A stretch of DNA of 13,492 nucleotides from an uncultured Ruminococcus sp. (GCA_946183385.1 CAMHBN010000024.1:1-13492); one strand, 5' to 3'; positions 5,624 to 13,492 are shown, counted from the first letter of the stretch. A program made the numbers and translations. Notes: generated by a model from the letters alone, not told the origin.

Positions 5624-6142
5624 GTCCAACAATTCCTTTACGGAAATAACAAGGTCAGCCAGCACCGCTCCCGACGCGAGCACCGAGAAGCCGATACACA
5701 CGGCTTTCGGGAGCTTGTCGCAGAGCTTCCCCGACAGCGGGTGCAGCCAGAAGAAGTACCCTACCGCCAATATGCCGAATATAGCGCTCGAAACAAGGCT
5801 CGACCTGTCTTGTATCGAGCCCCACCATCCCTCGTAAGTCCAGAACTGCTTATGGAAAATGAACTCCAGCAGGTACGAGGCGCCGAGCTCGAATGCGATA
5901 GTCACCACCGCCGAGAACAGGAACACAAAGAGCGGGTGCCTGTCGCGCTCGCCGAGCATGGCGAGGAGTATGAACGCTCCCACCGCGTATATCGGCACTA
6001 TCGGCAGGTGGAGAATGCCGCGGTTGACGAATTCACGGTACAGTATATACACCGTCACCACCTCGTACACCCAGCCGAAAAGCCCCGCGACCACAAATTC
6101 AAATACATAGCGGAATATCCGCTGCCAAGCTTCTCTTTTCAT
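5615..6142 (-). CDS. PF06541-type ("putative ABC transporter type IV", CmpB) membrane protein
   Basis: 175-residue integral membrane protein with about five hydrophobic helices. Motifs GWVYEV (about 23-28), NRGILHLPIVPIYAVGA (40-56), FELGASYLLE in the middle and W-x-Y-x-GWWGSIQ match a family seen mostly in Firmicutes and labelled a putative ABC transporter permease; its role is not established. The start at 6142 lies 6 bases after the flavoprotein stop, with GAGGG overlapping that stop, so the two are probably cotranscribed. The last residues (Asn-Ala) and the TAA stop fall inside the right arm of the inverted-repeat element at 5606-5623, so the original C-terminus may have been replaced when the element arrived. 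Family assignment is from motif memory. Confidence 0.75.
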   Translation of the reverse strand: MKREAWQRIFRYVFEFVVAGLFGWVYEVVTVYILYREFVNRGILHLPIVPIYAVGAFILLAMLGERDRHPLFVFLFSAVVTIAFELGASYLLEFIFHKQFWTYEGWWGSIQDRSSLVSSAIFGILAVGYFFWLHPLSGKLCDKLPKAVCIGFSVLASGAVLADLVISVKELLDNA

Positions 6143-6148
6143 AGTCCC

Positions 6149-7366
6149 TCACAGGTAGAGCGCCGCCGCATAAGCGGTCGAGAACGCGATTTGCAGATTG
6201 AAGCCGCCCGTGTAGGCGTCTACGTCGATGACCTCGCCCGCGAAGAACAGTCCGCGGCAGAGCTTCGACTCCATTGTCTTCGGGTCTATCTCCTTCACGG
6301 AGACACCGCCGCTCGTGACGATGGCCTCGTCAATAGGTCGGAAGCCCGATATCCTCACTGGAAACGCCTTTATCAGCTCGCCGAATTTCCGCCTCTGCTC
6401 CTTGGTAATACCGTTGACCTTCTGCTCGGGAGCTATCCCCGACAAGCGTACCGCCACGGGTATCAGCTTCGCGGGCAGGAGCTTGCGTATGCCGTTGATG
6501 AAGTCGCGGTTGAGGTTCTCGGCGAAGTCCCGCTGTATTCTCGCGTCGAGCTGCTCCGGCGAGAGTGCGGGCTTTAAGTCGATGAGCAGCCTGTACCTGT
6601 CCGGCTGCATATCGCGGATATGGCTGCTCGCACTCAGCACGAGCGGGCCGCTCACGCCGAAGTGGGTGAACAGCATCTCGCCCATCTCCGAGAAGATACG
6701 CTTGCCGCCGTCGAACAGCGAGAGCGTGACGTTTCTCAGCGAGAGCCCCATCATCTCCGCGCAGTATTTGTCGGGCGAGACGAGCGGCACAAGGCTCGGC
6801 TTCAGCTCGGTGACGGTGTGACCCGCACTCTCCGCGAGGGTGTAGCCGTCGCCTGTCGAGCCCGTATTCGGGTACGACCTGCCGCCGCACGCGATGAGGA
6901 CGCTCCCGCTTCGGAACTCCTCGCCGCCCGCCTTAACTCCGACGCACGCGCCGTCCTCGATAATGAGGGAGCTCACGCGCCTGTGGACTATCTTCACGCC
7001 GAGCTGTTTCAGCTCGCGCCCGAACGCCGCGACTATGTCCTCGGCGTTGTCACTTACGGGAAAGACGCGGTTTCCGCGCTCGGTTTTCAGCGGCACGCCC
7101 AGCTCCTCGAAGAAGCTCTTGGTCTCATCCGCGCCGAACATCGAGAACGCGCTGTACATGAACCGCGGATTCACGGGTATATTGCGGAGGTGCTCCTCGG
7201 TCGGGGAGTCGTTGGTGACGTTGCACCGCCCCTTGCCCGTTATGCGGAGCTTCCGCCCGATGTTGTCATTTTTCTCGAAAAGCAGAACGGACTTGCCGTA
7301 CCTCGCCGCCCAGACAGCCGCCATACAGCCCGCCGCTCCGCCGCCTATTGTAATAGTATCAGTCAT
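6149..7366 (-). CDS. NAD(P)/FAD-dependent oxidoreductase, HI0933/YhiN family
   Basis: 405-residue flavoprotein. The FAD Rossmann motif is GGGAAG (residues 8-13) with the ribose-binding Glu31 at the end of the second strand (LLFEKN). The family signature GRKLRITGKGRCN follows at 37-49. The C-terminal FAD-closing block has GGVSVKEIDPKTMES and then GLFFAGEVIDVDAYTGGFNLQ, typical of this group. The length is normal. The physiological substrate is unknown for this family (also called BaiN-like), and the BaiN bile-acid role should not be assumed here. The ATG at 7366 overlaps the DUF3006 stop by 8 bases, indicating coupling. This gene is commonly found next to cmk in clostridia. Confidence 0.92.
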   Translation of the reverse strand: MTDTITIGGGAAGCMAAVWAARYGKSVLLFEKNDNIGRKLRITGKGRCNVTNDSPTEEHLRNIPVNPRFMYSAFSMFGADETKSFFEELGVPLKTERGNRVFPVSDNAEDIVAAFGRELKQLGVKIVHRRVSSLIIEDGACVGVKAGGEEFRSGSVLIACGGRSYPNTGSTGDGYTLAESAGHTVTELKPSLVPLVSPDKYCAEMMGLSLRNVTLSLFDGGKRIFSEMGEMLFTHFGVSGPLVLSASSHIRDMQPDRYRLLIDLKPALSPEQLDARIQRDFAENLNRDFINGIRKLLPAKLIPVAVRLSGIAPEQKVNGITKEQRRKFGELIKAFPVRISGFRPIDEAIVTSGGVSVKEIDPKTMESKLCRGLFFAGEVIDVDAYTGGFNLQIAFSTAYAAALYL

Positions 7367-7574
7367 CGTTGTCCGTCAGCAGCCTGTGGAGCTTCTTGCG
7401 CACCTCTGCACGCAGGTCTTCCGCAGCGGCACGGTCTATCGAAAAGCCGCCGTTGCTGTAGGTCACGATATCGCCCTCGCGAGCCGAGCTCGGGAGATGT
7501 GCGCGGTGGATATTTACCATGCCCTCGTCAGTCTCGAGCACGGCGTAGTCGCCCTCAAATCTGTCGATAGTCAT
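7359..7574 (-). CDS. DUF3006 family small protein
   Basis: 71-residue protein starting MTIDRFEGDYAVLETDEG, then GDIVTYSNGGFSID, a small beta-rich fold with a charged helical tail. It matches DUF3006, usually found directly beside ComEC-like metallo-beta-lactamase genes as here; its function is unknown. I chose ATG 7574 because AAGGAG sits 6 bases upstream and the ATG overlaps the previous stop as ATGA. A longer in-frame version from 7640 would add 22 residues wholly inside the upstream gene and lacks the family's usual N-terminus. Confidence 0.85.
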   Translation of the reverse strand: MTIDRFEGDYAVLETDEGMVNIHRAHLPSSAREGDIVTYSNGGFSIDRAAAEDLRAEVRKKLHRLLTDNDD

Positions 7575-8551
7575 CTGCTTCTCCTTTCCGCCGAGACGCG
7601 CAGACTGCTTCCGTCCGACGTGATAACTATGTTTCCGCACAGATCGGTGCGGTAGATATTGTCAGTGTAAGCCGACAGCCGCCTGATTACGGCGTCGGTG
7701 GGGTGTCCGTAGGGATTGCCCGCTCCGCAGGATATGACCGCGATATCGGGACGTATCACATCGAGAAAATCCGCCGTGCTCGACGAGCTGCTCCCGTGGT
7801 GACCGACCTTGTACACGTCCGTCCTGCCGAGCCTGCCGCCGTCAATCATCTCGCGCTCGGAGACTCCCTCGGCGTCGCCCGTGAAGATGAAGCTCTCGCT
7901 GCCGTGACGGACTATGATACCCACGGAGTAGTTGTTGAGGTCGTCGTACTTATCGCTGTTCGGAGCGATTACCTCGCAGTGAGCGTCGCCCACTGTGAAT
8001 TCGCTCCCCGTGACTGCCTCGCTGAGCTTCACGCCGTGCTTTTCAGCCGCATCAAGGAAGCGCAGGAAGTACGAGGTGACGGGTATATCCTCGTCGTCGA
8101 GGTGCGGGATGATGAACTCCCCTATCTCAAATGCATTAATGATGTTGTCCATTCCGCCCATATGGTCGGAGTGCGGGTGCGTGCCGATGACATAGTCGAG
8201 CCGCCGCACGCCCATATCGCGCAGATAGCTGACCGCCCTCACGGACTCGTCAGCCTCGCCGCAGTCGATGAGCATATTCTCAGCGCCCGCGGCGATGTAT
8301 ATGCAGTCGCCCTGCCCGACGTCGATGAAGTGCACCTGCATCTCGCCCTCTGCGGGATAGACAGGCTGCTTCGGCACGAACGTCAGCGCGAGGCACACCG
8401 CGATAACTATGATGAAGAACAGGCTCAGTGCTTTTTGCCGCCTGTCTTTTTCCTTCCTGCGGGCTTTTGCCTCGCGGCGGAGCTCCTTGAAGAGCTGCTC
8501 CCTGTCCTGTGTGATGTCCTTCGGTCGGGAGCGGCGTCCTTTTTCTGCCAA
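7571..8551 (-). CDS. Membrane-anchored ComEC/Rec2-like metallo-beta-lactamase fold hydrolase
   Basis: 326-residue protein with a very basic N-terminal tail (1-40), one TM helix (about 42-60) and an extracytoplasmic metallo-beta-lactamase domain (about 71-320). Metal-site motifs are complete: THPHSDHMGG (124-133), TGDAEG (Asp226), GHHGSS (250-255) and the YGHP motif (281-284) typical of ComEC-type domains, which also begin VHFIDVGQGD. It resembles the detached nuclease-like domain of the DNA-uptake protein ComEC but lacks its channel, so it need not act in competence; a secreted nuclease or phosphodiesterase role is inference. The start is TTG 8551: a TGA lies three codons upstream, GGGCGGTGA precedes it, and the next ATG falls after the TM helix. 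Its first 127 bases overlap ygiQ. Confidence 0.85.
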   Translation of the reverse strand: MAEKGRRSRPKDITQDREQLFKELRREAKARRKEKDRRQKALSLFFIIVIAVCLALTFVPKQPVYPAEGEMQVHFIDVGQGDCIYIAAGAENMLIDCGEADESVRAVSYLRDMGVRRLDYVIGTHPHSDHMGGMDNIINAFEIGEFIIPHLDDEDIPVTSYFLRFLDAAEKHGVKLSEAVTGSEFTVGDAHCEVIAPNSDKYDDLNNYSVGIIVRHGSESFIFTGDAEGVSEREMIDGGRLGRTDVYKVGHHGSSSSSTADFLDVIRPDIAVISCGAGNPYGHPTDAVIRRLSAYTDNIYRTDLCGNIVITSDGSSLRVSAERRSR

Positions 8552-10359
8552 CGCTTGTCACCGCCCTTCACGTCCTCGACGAGGCATTTCGGCGACGAGC
8601 CGATGAGGTCGTACCTCCCCGCCTTTTTCAGAGCCTCCAGCACTATCTCCCTGTTCTGCGGGCGGAAATACTGGAGCAGAGCCCTCTGCATAGCCTTCTC
8701 CTTGGGAGTTTTCGGCACGTAGACCTTTTCCATTGTGTACGGGTCGAGCTCGGTGTAGAACATCGCCGTGGATATCGTACCGGGGGTCGGGTAGAAGTCC
8801 TGCACCTGCTCGGGACGGATATGGTTGTCGCGCAGGAAGAGCGCGAGCTCTATCGCCTCGTTTAGGGTGCTCCCGGGGTGCGAGGACATCAGATACGGCA
8901 CGAGGTACTGCTCCTTGCCCATGCCCTTGGTTATCTCGTAGAACCGCTTCTGAAACGCCTTGTACGCTTCGATGTGCGGCTTGCCCATCTTGTCGAGCAC
9001 CACCGCCGAGCAGTGCTCGGGCGCGACCTTCAGCTGACCGCTTACGTGGTGCTTTATCAGCTCGCGCATGAACTCGTCGTTCTTGTCCTGCATGAGGTAG
9101 TCGTAGCGTATGCCCGAGCGTATGAACACGCGCTTCACGCCCTTGACCTGCCTTATCCTGCGGAGCATTGCGAGATACTCTGTGTGGTCGGCTTTCAGCG
9201 CGGGACAGGGCGTCGGAGCAAGGCACTTCCTGCCCATGCACAGTCCCTTGCTGAGCTGCTTCTCGCATGAAGTGTGGCGGAAATTCGCCGTCGGACCGCC
9301 CACATCGTGGATATAGCCCTTGAAGTCGGGCATTTTCGTGATACGCTCCGCCTCCGCGAGGACGCTCTCCTCGCTGCGGACTGTGACCCGCCGTCCCTGA
9401 TGGAGCGCTATCGAGCAGAAGTTGCAGTAGCCGAAGCATCCGCGGTTGTGGGTTATCGAGAAGCGCACCTCCTCGATTCCCGGGACGCCTCCCTGCGCCT
9501 CATAAGAGGGGTGCACCTGCCTCGTATAGGGCAGGCTGTATATGTAGTCCAGCTCCTCGGTCGTGAGACTGAGGGCGGGCGGATTCTGCACGAGCATCAT
9601 CCTCCCGTGGCGCTGGATAATGGTCTTTCCGTAGACCTCGTCCTGCCAGTCGTACTGTATCTTCACAGCCTTGGCGTACTCGGTCTTGCTGTCGCGAACC
9701 TGCTCGAAGGACGGGCATTGCGCCGCTCCGAGAGGCGTGTTCACGGGCTCGGTCATATAGCAGGTACCGCGTATATCGTGGATATCGCCTATCTTCTCGC
9801 CTGCCGCGAGCCTTGTACAGAGCTCGCGCATCTGGTGCTCGCCCATGCCGTATACGAGCATATCCGCGCCGCTGTCAGCGAGCACTGACTGCCGCACAGC
9901 ATCGTCCCAGTAGTCATAGTGCGCGAAACGGCGGAGTGAAGCCTCCAGTCCGCCTATAACAACCGGCACATCGCCGAAGTATTCGCGCAGCTTCTGACAG
10001 TAGACGATGACCGCTCTGTCGGGACGCTTTCCCGCGACTCCTCCCGCGGAGTACGCGTCGTCGGAGCGCTTTCTCTTGGCGGCGGTGTAATGCGCCACCA
10101 TTGAATCAATATTGCCCGCTGTCACAAGGAAGGCATACCTCGGAGCGCCGAATCGGCGGAAGTCCCTGTCGGTATGCCAGTCGGGCTGAGCGATGATACC
10201 GACGGTGAAGCCGAGCGCTTCGATAAGGCGGGTTATGATAGCCGCACCGAAGCTCGGGTGGTCAACGTAGGCGTCGCCCGTGATGTATATGAAATCGAAC
10301 TGCTCTATCCCGAGCTCGTCCATTTCCTTTTTAGTCGTCGGTAAGAAACCCTCGTACAA
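8425..10359 (-). CDS. YgiQ family radical SAM protein
   Basis: 644-residue radical SAM enzyme of the YgiQ (UPF0313) family, reaction unknown. It opens FLPTTKKEMDELG, then TGDAYVDHPSFGAAI, the B12-domain-like N-terminal region of the family. The [4Fe-4S] motif is CFGYCNFC (CX3CX2C, residues 308-315). Downstream are HDVGGPTANFR, a second Cys-rich stretch (CMGRKCLAPTPCPAL), RSGIRYDYL and QDFYPTPGT. The C-terminal tail is Lys/Arg/Ser-rich and dispensable-looking. I place the start at TTG 10359: AAAGGCGGTGAT, matching 11 of 12 bases of the anti-SD complement, lies just upstream with 7 bases from GGCGG. An in-frame ATG at 10404 has only a weak site and adds 15 atypical residues. The 3' end overlaps the next gene by 127 bases. 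Confidence 0.93.
   Translation of the reverse strand: MYEGFLPTTKKEMDELGIEQFDFIYITGDAYVDHPSFGAAIITRLIEALGFTVGIIAQPDWHTDRDFRRFGAPRYAFLVTAGNIDSMVAHYTAAKRKRSDDAYSAGGVAGKRPDRAVIVYCQKLREYFGDVPVVIGGLEASLRRFAHYDYWDDAVRQSVLADSGADMLVYGMGEHQMRELCTRLAAGEKIGDIHDIRGTCYMTEPVNTPLGAAQCPSFEQVRDSKTEYAKAVKIQYDWQDEVYGKTIIQRHGRMMLVQNPPALSLTTEELDYIYSLPYTRQVHPSYEAQGGVPGIEEVRFSITHNRGCFGYCNFCSIALHQGRRVTVRSEESVLAEAERITKMPDFKGYIHDVGGPTANFRHTSCEKQLSKGLCMGRKCLAPTPCPALKADHTEYLAMLRRIRQVKGVKRVFIRSGIRYDYLMQDKNDEFMRELIKHHVSGQLKVAPEHCSAVVLDKMGKPHIEAYKAFQKRFYEITKGMGKEQYLVPYLMSSHPGSTLNEAIELALFLRDNHIRPEQVQDFYPTPGTISTAMFYTELDPYTMEKVYVPKTPKEKAMQRALLQYFRPQNREIVLEALKKAGRYDLIGSSPKCLVEDVKGGDKRWQKKDAAPDRRTSHRTGSSSSRSSAARQKPAGRKKTGGKKH
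8557..8574 (-). promoter_or_regulatory. Ribosome binding region for the TTG start of the MBL gene
   Basis: GACGTGAAGGGCGGTGAC, inside the ygiQ 3' region, precedes TTG 8551. It matches the ygiQ initiation region (10363-10380) at 16 of 18 bases. Spacing from GGCGG to TTG is about 9 bases, an acceptable distance. Confidence 0.55.
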
Positions 10360-10362
10360 GGT

Positions 10363-10374
10363 ATCACCGCCTTT
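10363..10374 (-). promoter_or_regulatory. Extended ribosome binding site for ygiQ TTG start
   Basis: AAAGGCGGTGAT matches the 16S 3'-end complement AAAGGAGGTGAT except for one base, and is followed by ACC and TTG 10359. It decides the start against ATG 10404. With the six bases before it (GACGTG), it forms an 18-base sequence nearly repeated at 8557-8574. Confidence 0.7.
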
Positions 10375-10412
10375 CACGTCAGCTTTTAATATCACATTTT
10401 CCAAACTATGTA

Positions 10413-10976
10413 TTACATCTCAAAGGTGAAGTTTTGCTCGACGATCATGGTTATGAGTATCGCGATATTGAACAGCATAAAGCAGGCAGCTATCGCGACA
10501 TTTCGCCAGAAGTCGAGCGAGGTCACGCACTCCTTGCAAAGTATGACGCGCTTCTCCTCGGGAACAGCCATGCTGCCCATTCTGCTCGTCACCTCGGCGA
10601 GTTCACGCAGGAGCGCGAGAGTCTCAGCCTCGTCGGGACGGAGAATGCCCATAGCCTCCTTGTCCTGCAGGTCCTCCATAATGATATCGCCTGTCATGGG
10701 TTCTGCGCGGTCGGGCACGAGAATATCCACGGTCTTGCCCGCAACGAACTTCTTCGCCGCGCGGCAGGTCGTGACTATCTTATACGTGAAGCAGTCCTCG
10801 GCGAGCACGATGAGCTCGTAAGCCCTGTCGCCCATAAGCTCCACCTTTCTGTGCGACGTGACCTTCGCGGAAAGCTTCTTTGTGTGCTCACGGTAGAATT
10901 TGCGCTTCCTGTACGCGCTGAACGCCGCCAGCGCCGCAAACAGCGCCGCGATACCGCAGAATATGACAAGCAGCAT
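10413..10976 (-). CDS. Two-TM membrane protein of unknown function between ftsK and ygiQ
   Basis: 187-residue protein I cannot name. It has a TM helix at the N-terminus (about 2-21), a basic stretch (YRKRKFYREHTKK), a central soluble domain (about 33-155) and a C-terminal TM helix (about 159-180). The central part (KVTSHRKVELMGDRAYELIV, later KFVAGKTVDILVPDRAEPM) resembles the small beta-rich DUF3592-type fold, which has a similar "G-x-x-V-x-I-x-x-P" turn; this link is tentative. The start lies 4 bases after the ftsK stop, with AGGAGG at the end of ftsK serving as its binding site, so it is translated in step with ftsK. The next gene starts 53 bases on. It could be a helper of the translocase or merely a passenger in the operon. 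Confidence 0.8.
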   Translation of the reverse strand: MLLVIFCGIAALFAALAAFSAYRKRKFYREHTKKLSAKVTSHRKVELMGDRAYELIVLAEDCFTYKIVTTCRAAKKFVAGKTVDILVPDRAEPMTGDIIMEDLQDKEAMGILRPDEAETLALLRELAEVTSRMGSMAVPEEKRVILCKECVTSLDFWRNVAIAACFMLFNIAILITMIVEQNFTFEM

Positions 10977-10980
10977 AATA

Positions 10981-13492
10981 TCAATCCTCCTGCATTCTGA
11001 GTTTCCATTCGTCGAACTGCATTTTCGACATCAATACCTTTCTCGGCTTCGAGCCCTCGCTCGGTCCGATGATACCGCGCTCCTCGAGCTCGTCGATTAT
11101 GCGCGACGCTCTTGCGTAGCCGAGCTTCAGCTTCTTCTGGAGCATGGTCGTCGAGAGCTGTCCGTTGTTTACGGCGACCTCCGCCGCCCTGATTATGTAG
11201 TCCTCGTCGCTTCCGACCTCGAATCCGCTGTCGGACGAGCCGCTCTTGTCGCCCTTGCCCGTCTGCGGAACGTAGTTCTCGACAGCCTCGATGATGTTGC
11301 TGTCGTACTCCTCCGACATCTGCGAGCGTATGAAGGTGAGCGTCTCATTTATGTCCCTGCTCGACGCGAAGCAGCCCTGTACACGTATGGGCTTGCCGCT
11401 TCCTATCGGCATATAGAGCATATCGCCGTTTCCGAGGAGCTTGTCCGCGCCCGCCATATCAATGATGGTGCGCGAGTCCACCTGCGACATAACGGAGAGC
11501 GCGATACGGCTCGGGATATTGGCTTTGATAAGACCCGTGATGACGTCGGTGGTAGGACGCTGTGTTGCAACTACGAGGTGCATACCCGCGGCACGTCCCA
11601 TCTGAGCGAGACGGCAGATATAGTCCTCGACCTCCTTGCCCGCCACGAGCATGAGGTCGGCGAGCTCATCGATGAAAATGACTATCTGCGGCATGAACGA
11701 GAGCTCCTCGTCCTCCTCGGAGAGCTCGTTGTACGACTTGAGGTCGTTCGCGCCCACCTCGGCGAAGATGTTGTAGCGGCGCATCATCTCGAGCACAGCC
11801 CAGTTGAGCGCACCCGCCGCCTTTTCAGCCTGAGTGATAATGGGTATGAGCAGGTGAGGTATGCCCTCGAACACCTTGAACTCGACCATTTTCGGGTCAA
11901 TGAGTATTAGCTTCACCTCGTCGGGCTTTGCGTTGTAGAGCAGGCTCATTATTATCGAGCGCGTGCAGACCGACTTACCCGAGCCCGTAGTACCCGCGAT
12001 TATGACGTGCGGCATCTTGGTGATGTCGCCGACTATAGCATTGCCCGTGATGTCCTTGCCGACCGCGAACGCAAGCTTGCTCTTGGCGCTTCTGAATTCG
12101 GATGAGGAGAGTATCTCACGGAGCGTTACCGTGTCCTTGTTTATGTTCGGCACCTCGATACCCACGGCGGCTTTGCCGGGGATAGGAGCCTCGATACGCA
12201 CGCCCTGAGCAGCAAGGCTGAGGCAGATATCGTCCTCAAGTCCCTTTATCTTCGAGACTCTCACGCCCGCACCGGGCTGTATCTCATAGCGGGTGATGGA
12301 CGGTCCGCGGTAGATGTTGCGTATCTTTACGTCAATGCCGAAGCTTTTCAGCGTGTTCACGATGTTGTCCGCCTTCTCGCGCATTTCGGCAGCGGCTTCC
12401 GCGGGATTCGAGCGTATCTCGGGCGGTGTCAGCAGGTCTATGCTCGGCAGCAGATACAGCTGCTGCTGAACGGGCGGCTCCTCCTCCACGACCTCCTCGG
12501 TGGCAGCGCCGTCGCGCTTGGCTTTCTCGTCGGCAGCCTTGGTTATGAGGTTTTCGAGGTCTATGTCAATGTTGATGTCGTTATTGTCAACAGCGGGCTT
12601 CTCCGCGGGCTTTGCCTCAACCGCAGGTGCGGGAGCCGTCACGGGAGCGGGAGCCTCTCTGTTATCGTCGGGGAGCGGAATATCGAAAAACATACTGAAC
12701 TCGTCATCCCCGACCTTGCCGCCGTCGGACGCCGCCTTAGTCTCGGCGGGAGCCTTCGCATTCACCATAGCCACGGCTTCGAGGTCCTCGACGGAGCTCT
12801 CCGCCGTGCGCTCAGCCGTCCTTCTCACGCGGACGGACTTATCCTGCACCATTTCGGGCTCGTCCTCCTCGACGAGCTCCACACCCGTGAACAGCCTGCT
12901 CACGAATATGAACGGCGAGGCTATCATCTTCAGGAACTCGATGAGGCTCTTTCCCGTCAGGAGCAGAGCTATCACGAAGAAGAGTATCACGGTGAGGATA
13001 CGCGCTCCGAGCTTGCCCATCACTGCGAGGAGCAGTCCCGATATGGGAAGTCCCGCCAGTCCGCCGCCCTTGAGCTGAGTGCCGTCGCGGTAGACCTTGG
13101 ATATGTGCTCGCCGAAACTGTGACCGGGAATCTCGCCGACCATGAACACCTGTATCGCCGAGCATATCAGCAGAGTCATCACGATACCGAGTATCGCCTT
13201 GCCTGCAACGTTATCGCGGTCCTTTTCAAGTCCTATCAGCACCGAGGTATATATCAGCACCACGGGTACGAGAAACGCCGAGACGCCGAAAAGTCCCAGC
13301 ATGAATGTATGTATCCCGTGCCAGCCTGCTGTTCCGGGAATGAATGTCATAAGCGCGATGAGTATGCCGAGCGCAAAGAGTATTACCGACCATATACGGT
13401 TCTGCTCCTTGTCGTCCTCGGGCTCGATAACCTGCTCATTCGCCTTTTTCTTTTTGGGCTTGGCCTTGGGCGTGAGATCCTCGTCGCGGAAC
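10981..13492 (-). CDS. ftsK: FtsK/SpoIIIE family DNA translocase (5' end beyond right edge)
   Basis: At least 836 residues; the frame stays open to the right edge and no start codon is seen in 13351-13492, so the N-terminus is missing. Visible order: a Lys-rich cytoplasmic stretch (PKAKPKKKK), about four TM helices (roughly 12900-13410), an acidic and Ala/Pro-rich linker, then the alpha/beta motor with Walker A GTTGSGKS (about 11970-11995), Walker B IFIDELADLM (about 11650-11690), ATQRPTTDVITGLIKANIPSR and MAGADKLLGNGDMLY. The C-terminal gamma winged helix (DEDYIIRAAEVAVNNGQLS, about 11030-11210) reads the DNA polarity signals. The protein pumps chromosome DNA through the septum during division or into the forespore. 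Sequence alone does not tell FtsK from SpoIIIE. It ends with AGGAGG, which also serves the next gene. Confidence 0.95.
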   Translation of the reverse strand, partial: FRDEDLTPKAKPKKKKANEQVIEPEDDKEQNRIWSVILFALGILIALMTFIPGTAGWHGIHTFMLGLFGVSAFLVPVVLIYTSVLIGLEKDRDNVAGKAILGIVMTLLICSAIQVFMVGEIPGHSFGEHISKVYRDGTQLKGGGLAGLPISGLLLAVMGKLGARILTVILFFVIALLLTGKSLIEFLKMIASPFIFVSRLFTGVELVEEDEPEMVQDKSVRVRRTAERTAESSVEDLEAVAMVNAKAPAETKAASDGGKVGDDEFSMFFDIPLPDDNREAPAPVTAPAPAVEAKPAEKPAVDNNDINIDIDLENLITKAADEKAKRDGAATEEVVEEEPPVQQQLYLLPSIDLLTPPEIRSNPAEAAAEMREKADNIVNTLKSFGIDVKIRNIYRGPSITRYEIQPGAGVRVSKIKGLEDDICLSLAAQGVRIEAPIPGKAAVGIEVPNINKDTVTLREILSSSEFRSAKSKLAFAVGKDITGNAIVGDITKMPHVIIAGTTGSGKSVCTRSIIMSLLYNAKPDEVKLILIDPKMVEFKVFEGIPHLLIPIITQAEKAAGALNWAVLEMMRRYNIFAEVGANDLKSYNELSEEDEELSFMPQIVIFIDELADLMLVAGKEVEDYICRLAQMGRAAGMHLVVATQRPTTDVITGLIKANIPSRIALSVMSQVDSRTIIDMAGADKLLGNGDMLYMPIGSGKPIRVQGCFASSRDINETLTFIRSQMSEEYDSNIIEAVENYVPQTGKGDKSGSSDSGFEVGSDEDYIIRAAEVAVNNGQLSTTMLQKKLKLGYARASRIIDELEERGIIGPSEGSKPRKVLMSKMQFDEWKLRMQED

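Noticed and set aside
7703..8722. 339-codon plus-strand open frame opposite the MBL and ygiQ genes
   Set aside because: The product has no recognisable motif and the opposite strand encodes two clear families with intact active sites.
10900..11910. 336-codon plus-strand open frame opposite ftsK
   Set aside because: Arises from the codon pattern of ftsK, whose motor motifs lie on the other strand; no family features.

Overview
The window reads as a chromosomal segment from a cellulolytic clostridial bacterium, most likely Ruminococcus or a close relative in the Oscillospiraceae. Four things point this way: a secreted family 9 glycoside hydrolase at the left edge, an IspH module joined to ribosomal protein S1 (a clostridial arrangement), the gene order cmk–plsC–ispH–rpsA, and AGGAGG-type ribosome binding sites. 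The genus is an inference; nothing in the window proves it. All twelve recognisable genes lie on the minus strand, so transcription runs right to left. I see no RNA genes, CRISPR arrays, transposases or phage genes.

Layout from right to left. A DNA translocase of the FtsK/SpoIIIE family runs off the right edge (10981–13492). Four bases after it comes an unknown two-TM membrane protein (10413–10976). Next are a YgiQ-type radical SAM protein (8425–10359, TTG start), a membrane-anchored ComEC-like metallo-beta-lactamase hydrolase (7571–8551, TTG start), a small DUF3006 protein, a HI0933/YhiN-type flavoprotein and a PF06541-type membrane protein. A short spacer with an inverted-repeat element (5538–5623) separates these from a tight set: cmk, a GNAT acetyltransferase, plsC, ispH and the S1 module. 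A hairpin terminator follows S1. Then come a zinc-ribbon/one-TM protein with a duplicated outer domain, a strong bidirectional terminator, a repeat-bearing spacer, and the start of the GH9 cellulase behind a near-consensus sigma-A promoter.

The most notable point is the ispH–S1 junction. The two modules are normally one protein, but here they lie in different frames. They would be joined by a -1 shift on a run of six A residues (2854–2859). The S1 frame has no ATG, GTG or TTG codon upstream of position 2245, which lies inside its third domain, so full-length S1 cannot be made independently. This is a missing base in the assembly, a real mutation, or programmed/slippage frameshifting. The sequence alone cannot decide, and the usual frameshift stimulators are not well placed.

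Functionally the window is mostly housekeeping: chromosome segregation, nucleotide metabolism (Cmk), phospholipid synthesis (PlsC), isoprenoid precursor synthesis (IspH) and translation (S1), plus one biomass-degradation gene. Smaller points of interest are a near-identical 18-base initiation sequence ahead of two neighbouring TTG starts, a 127-base gene overlap, heptamer-based intergenic repeats, and the unstudied zinc-ribbon membrane protein.
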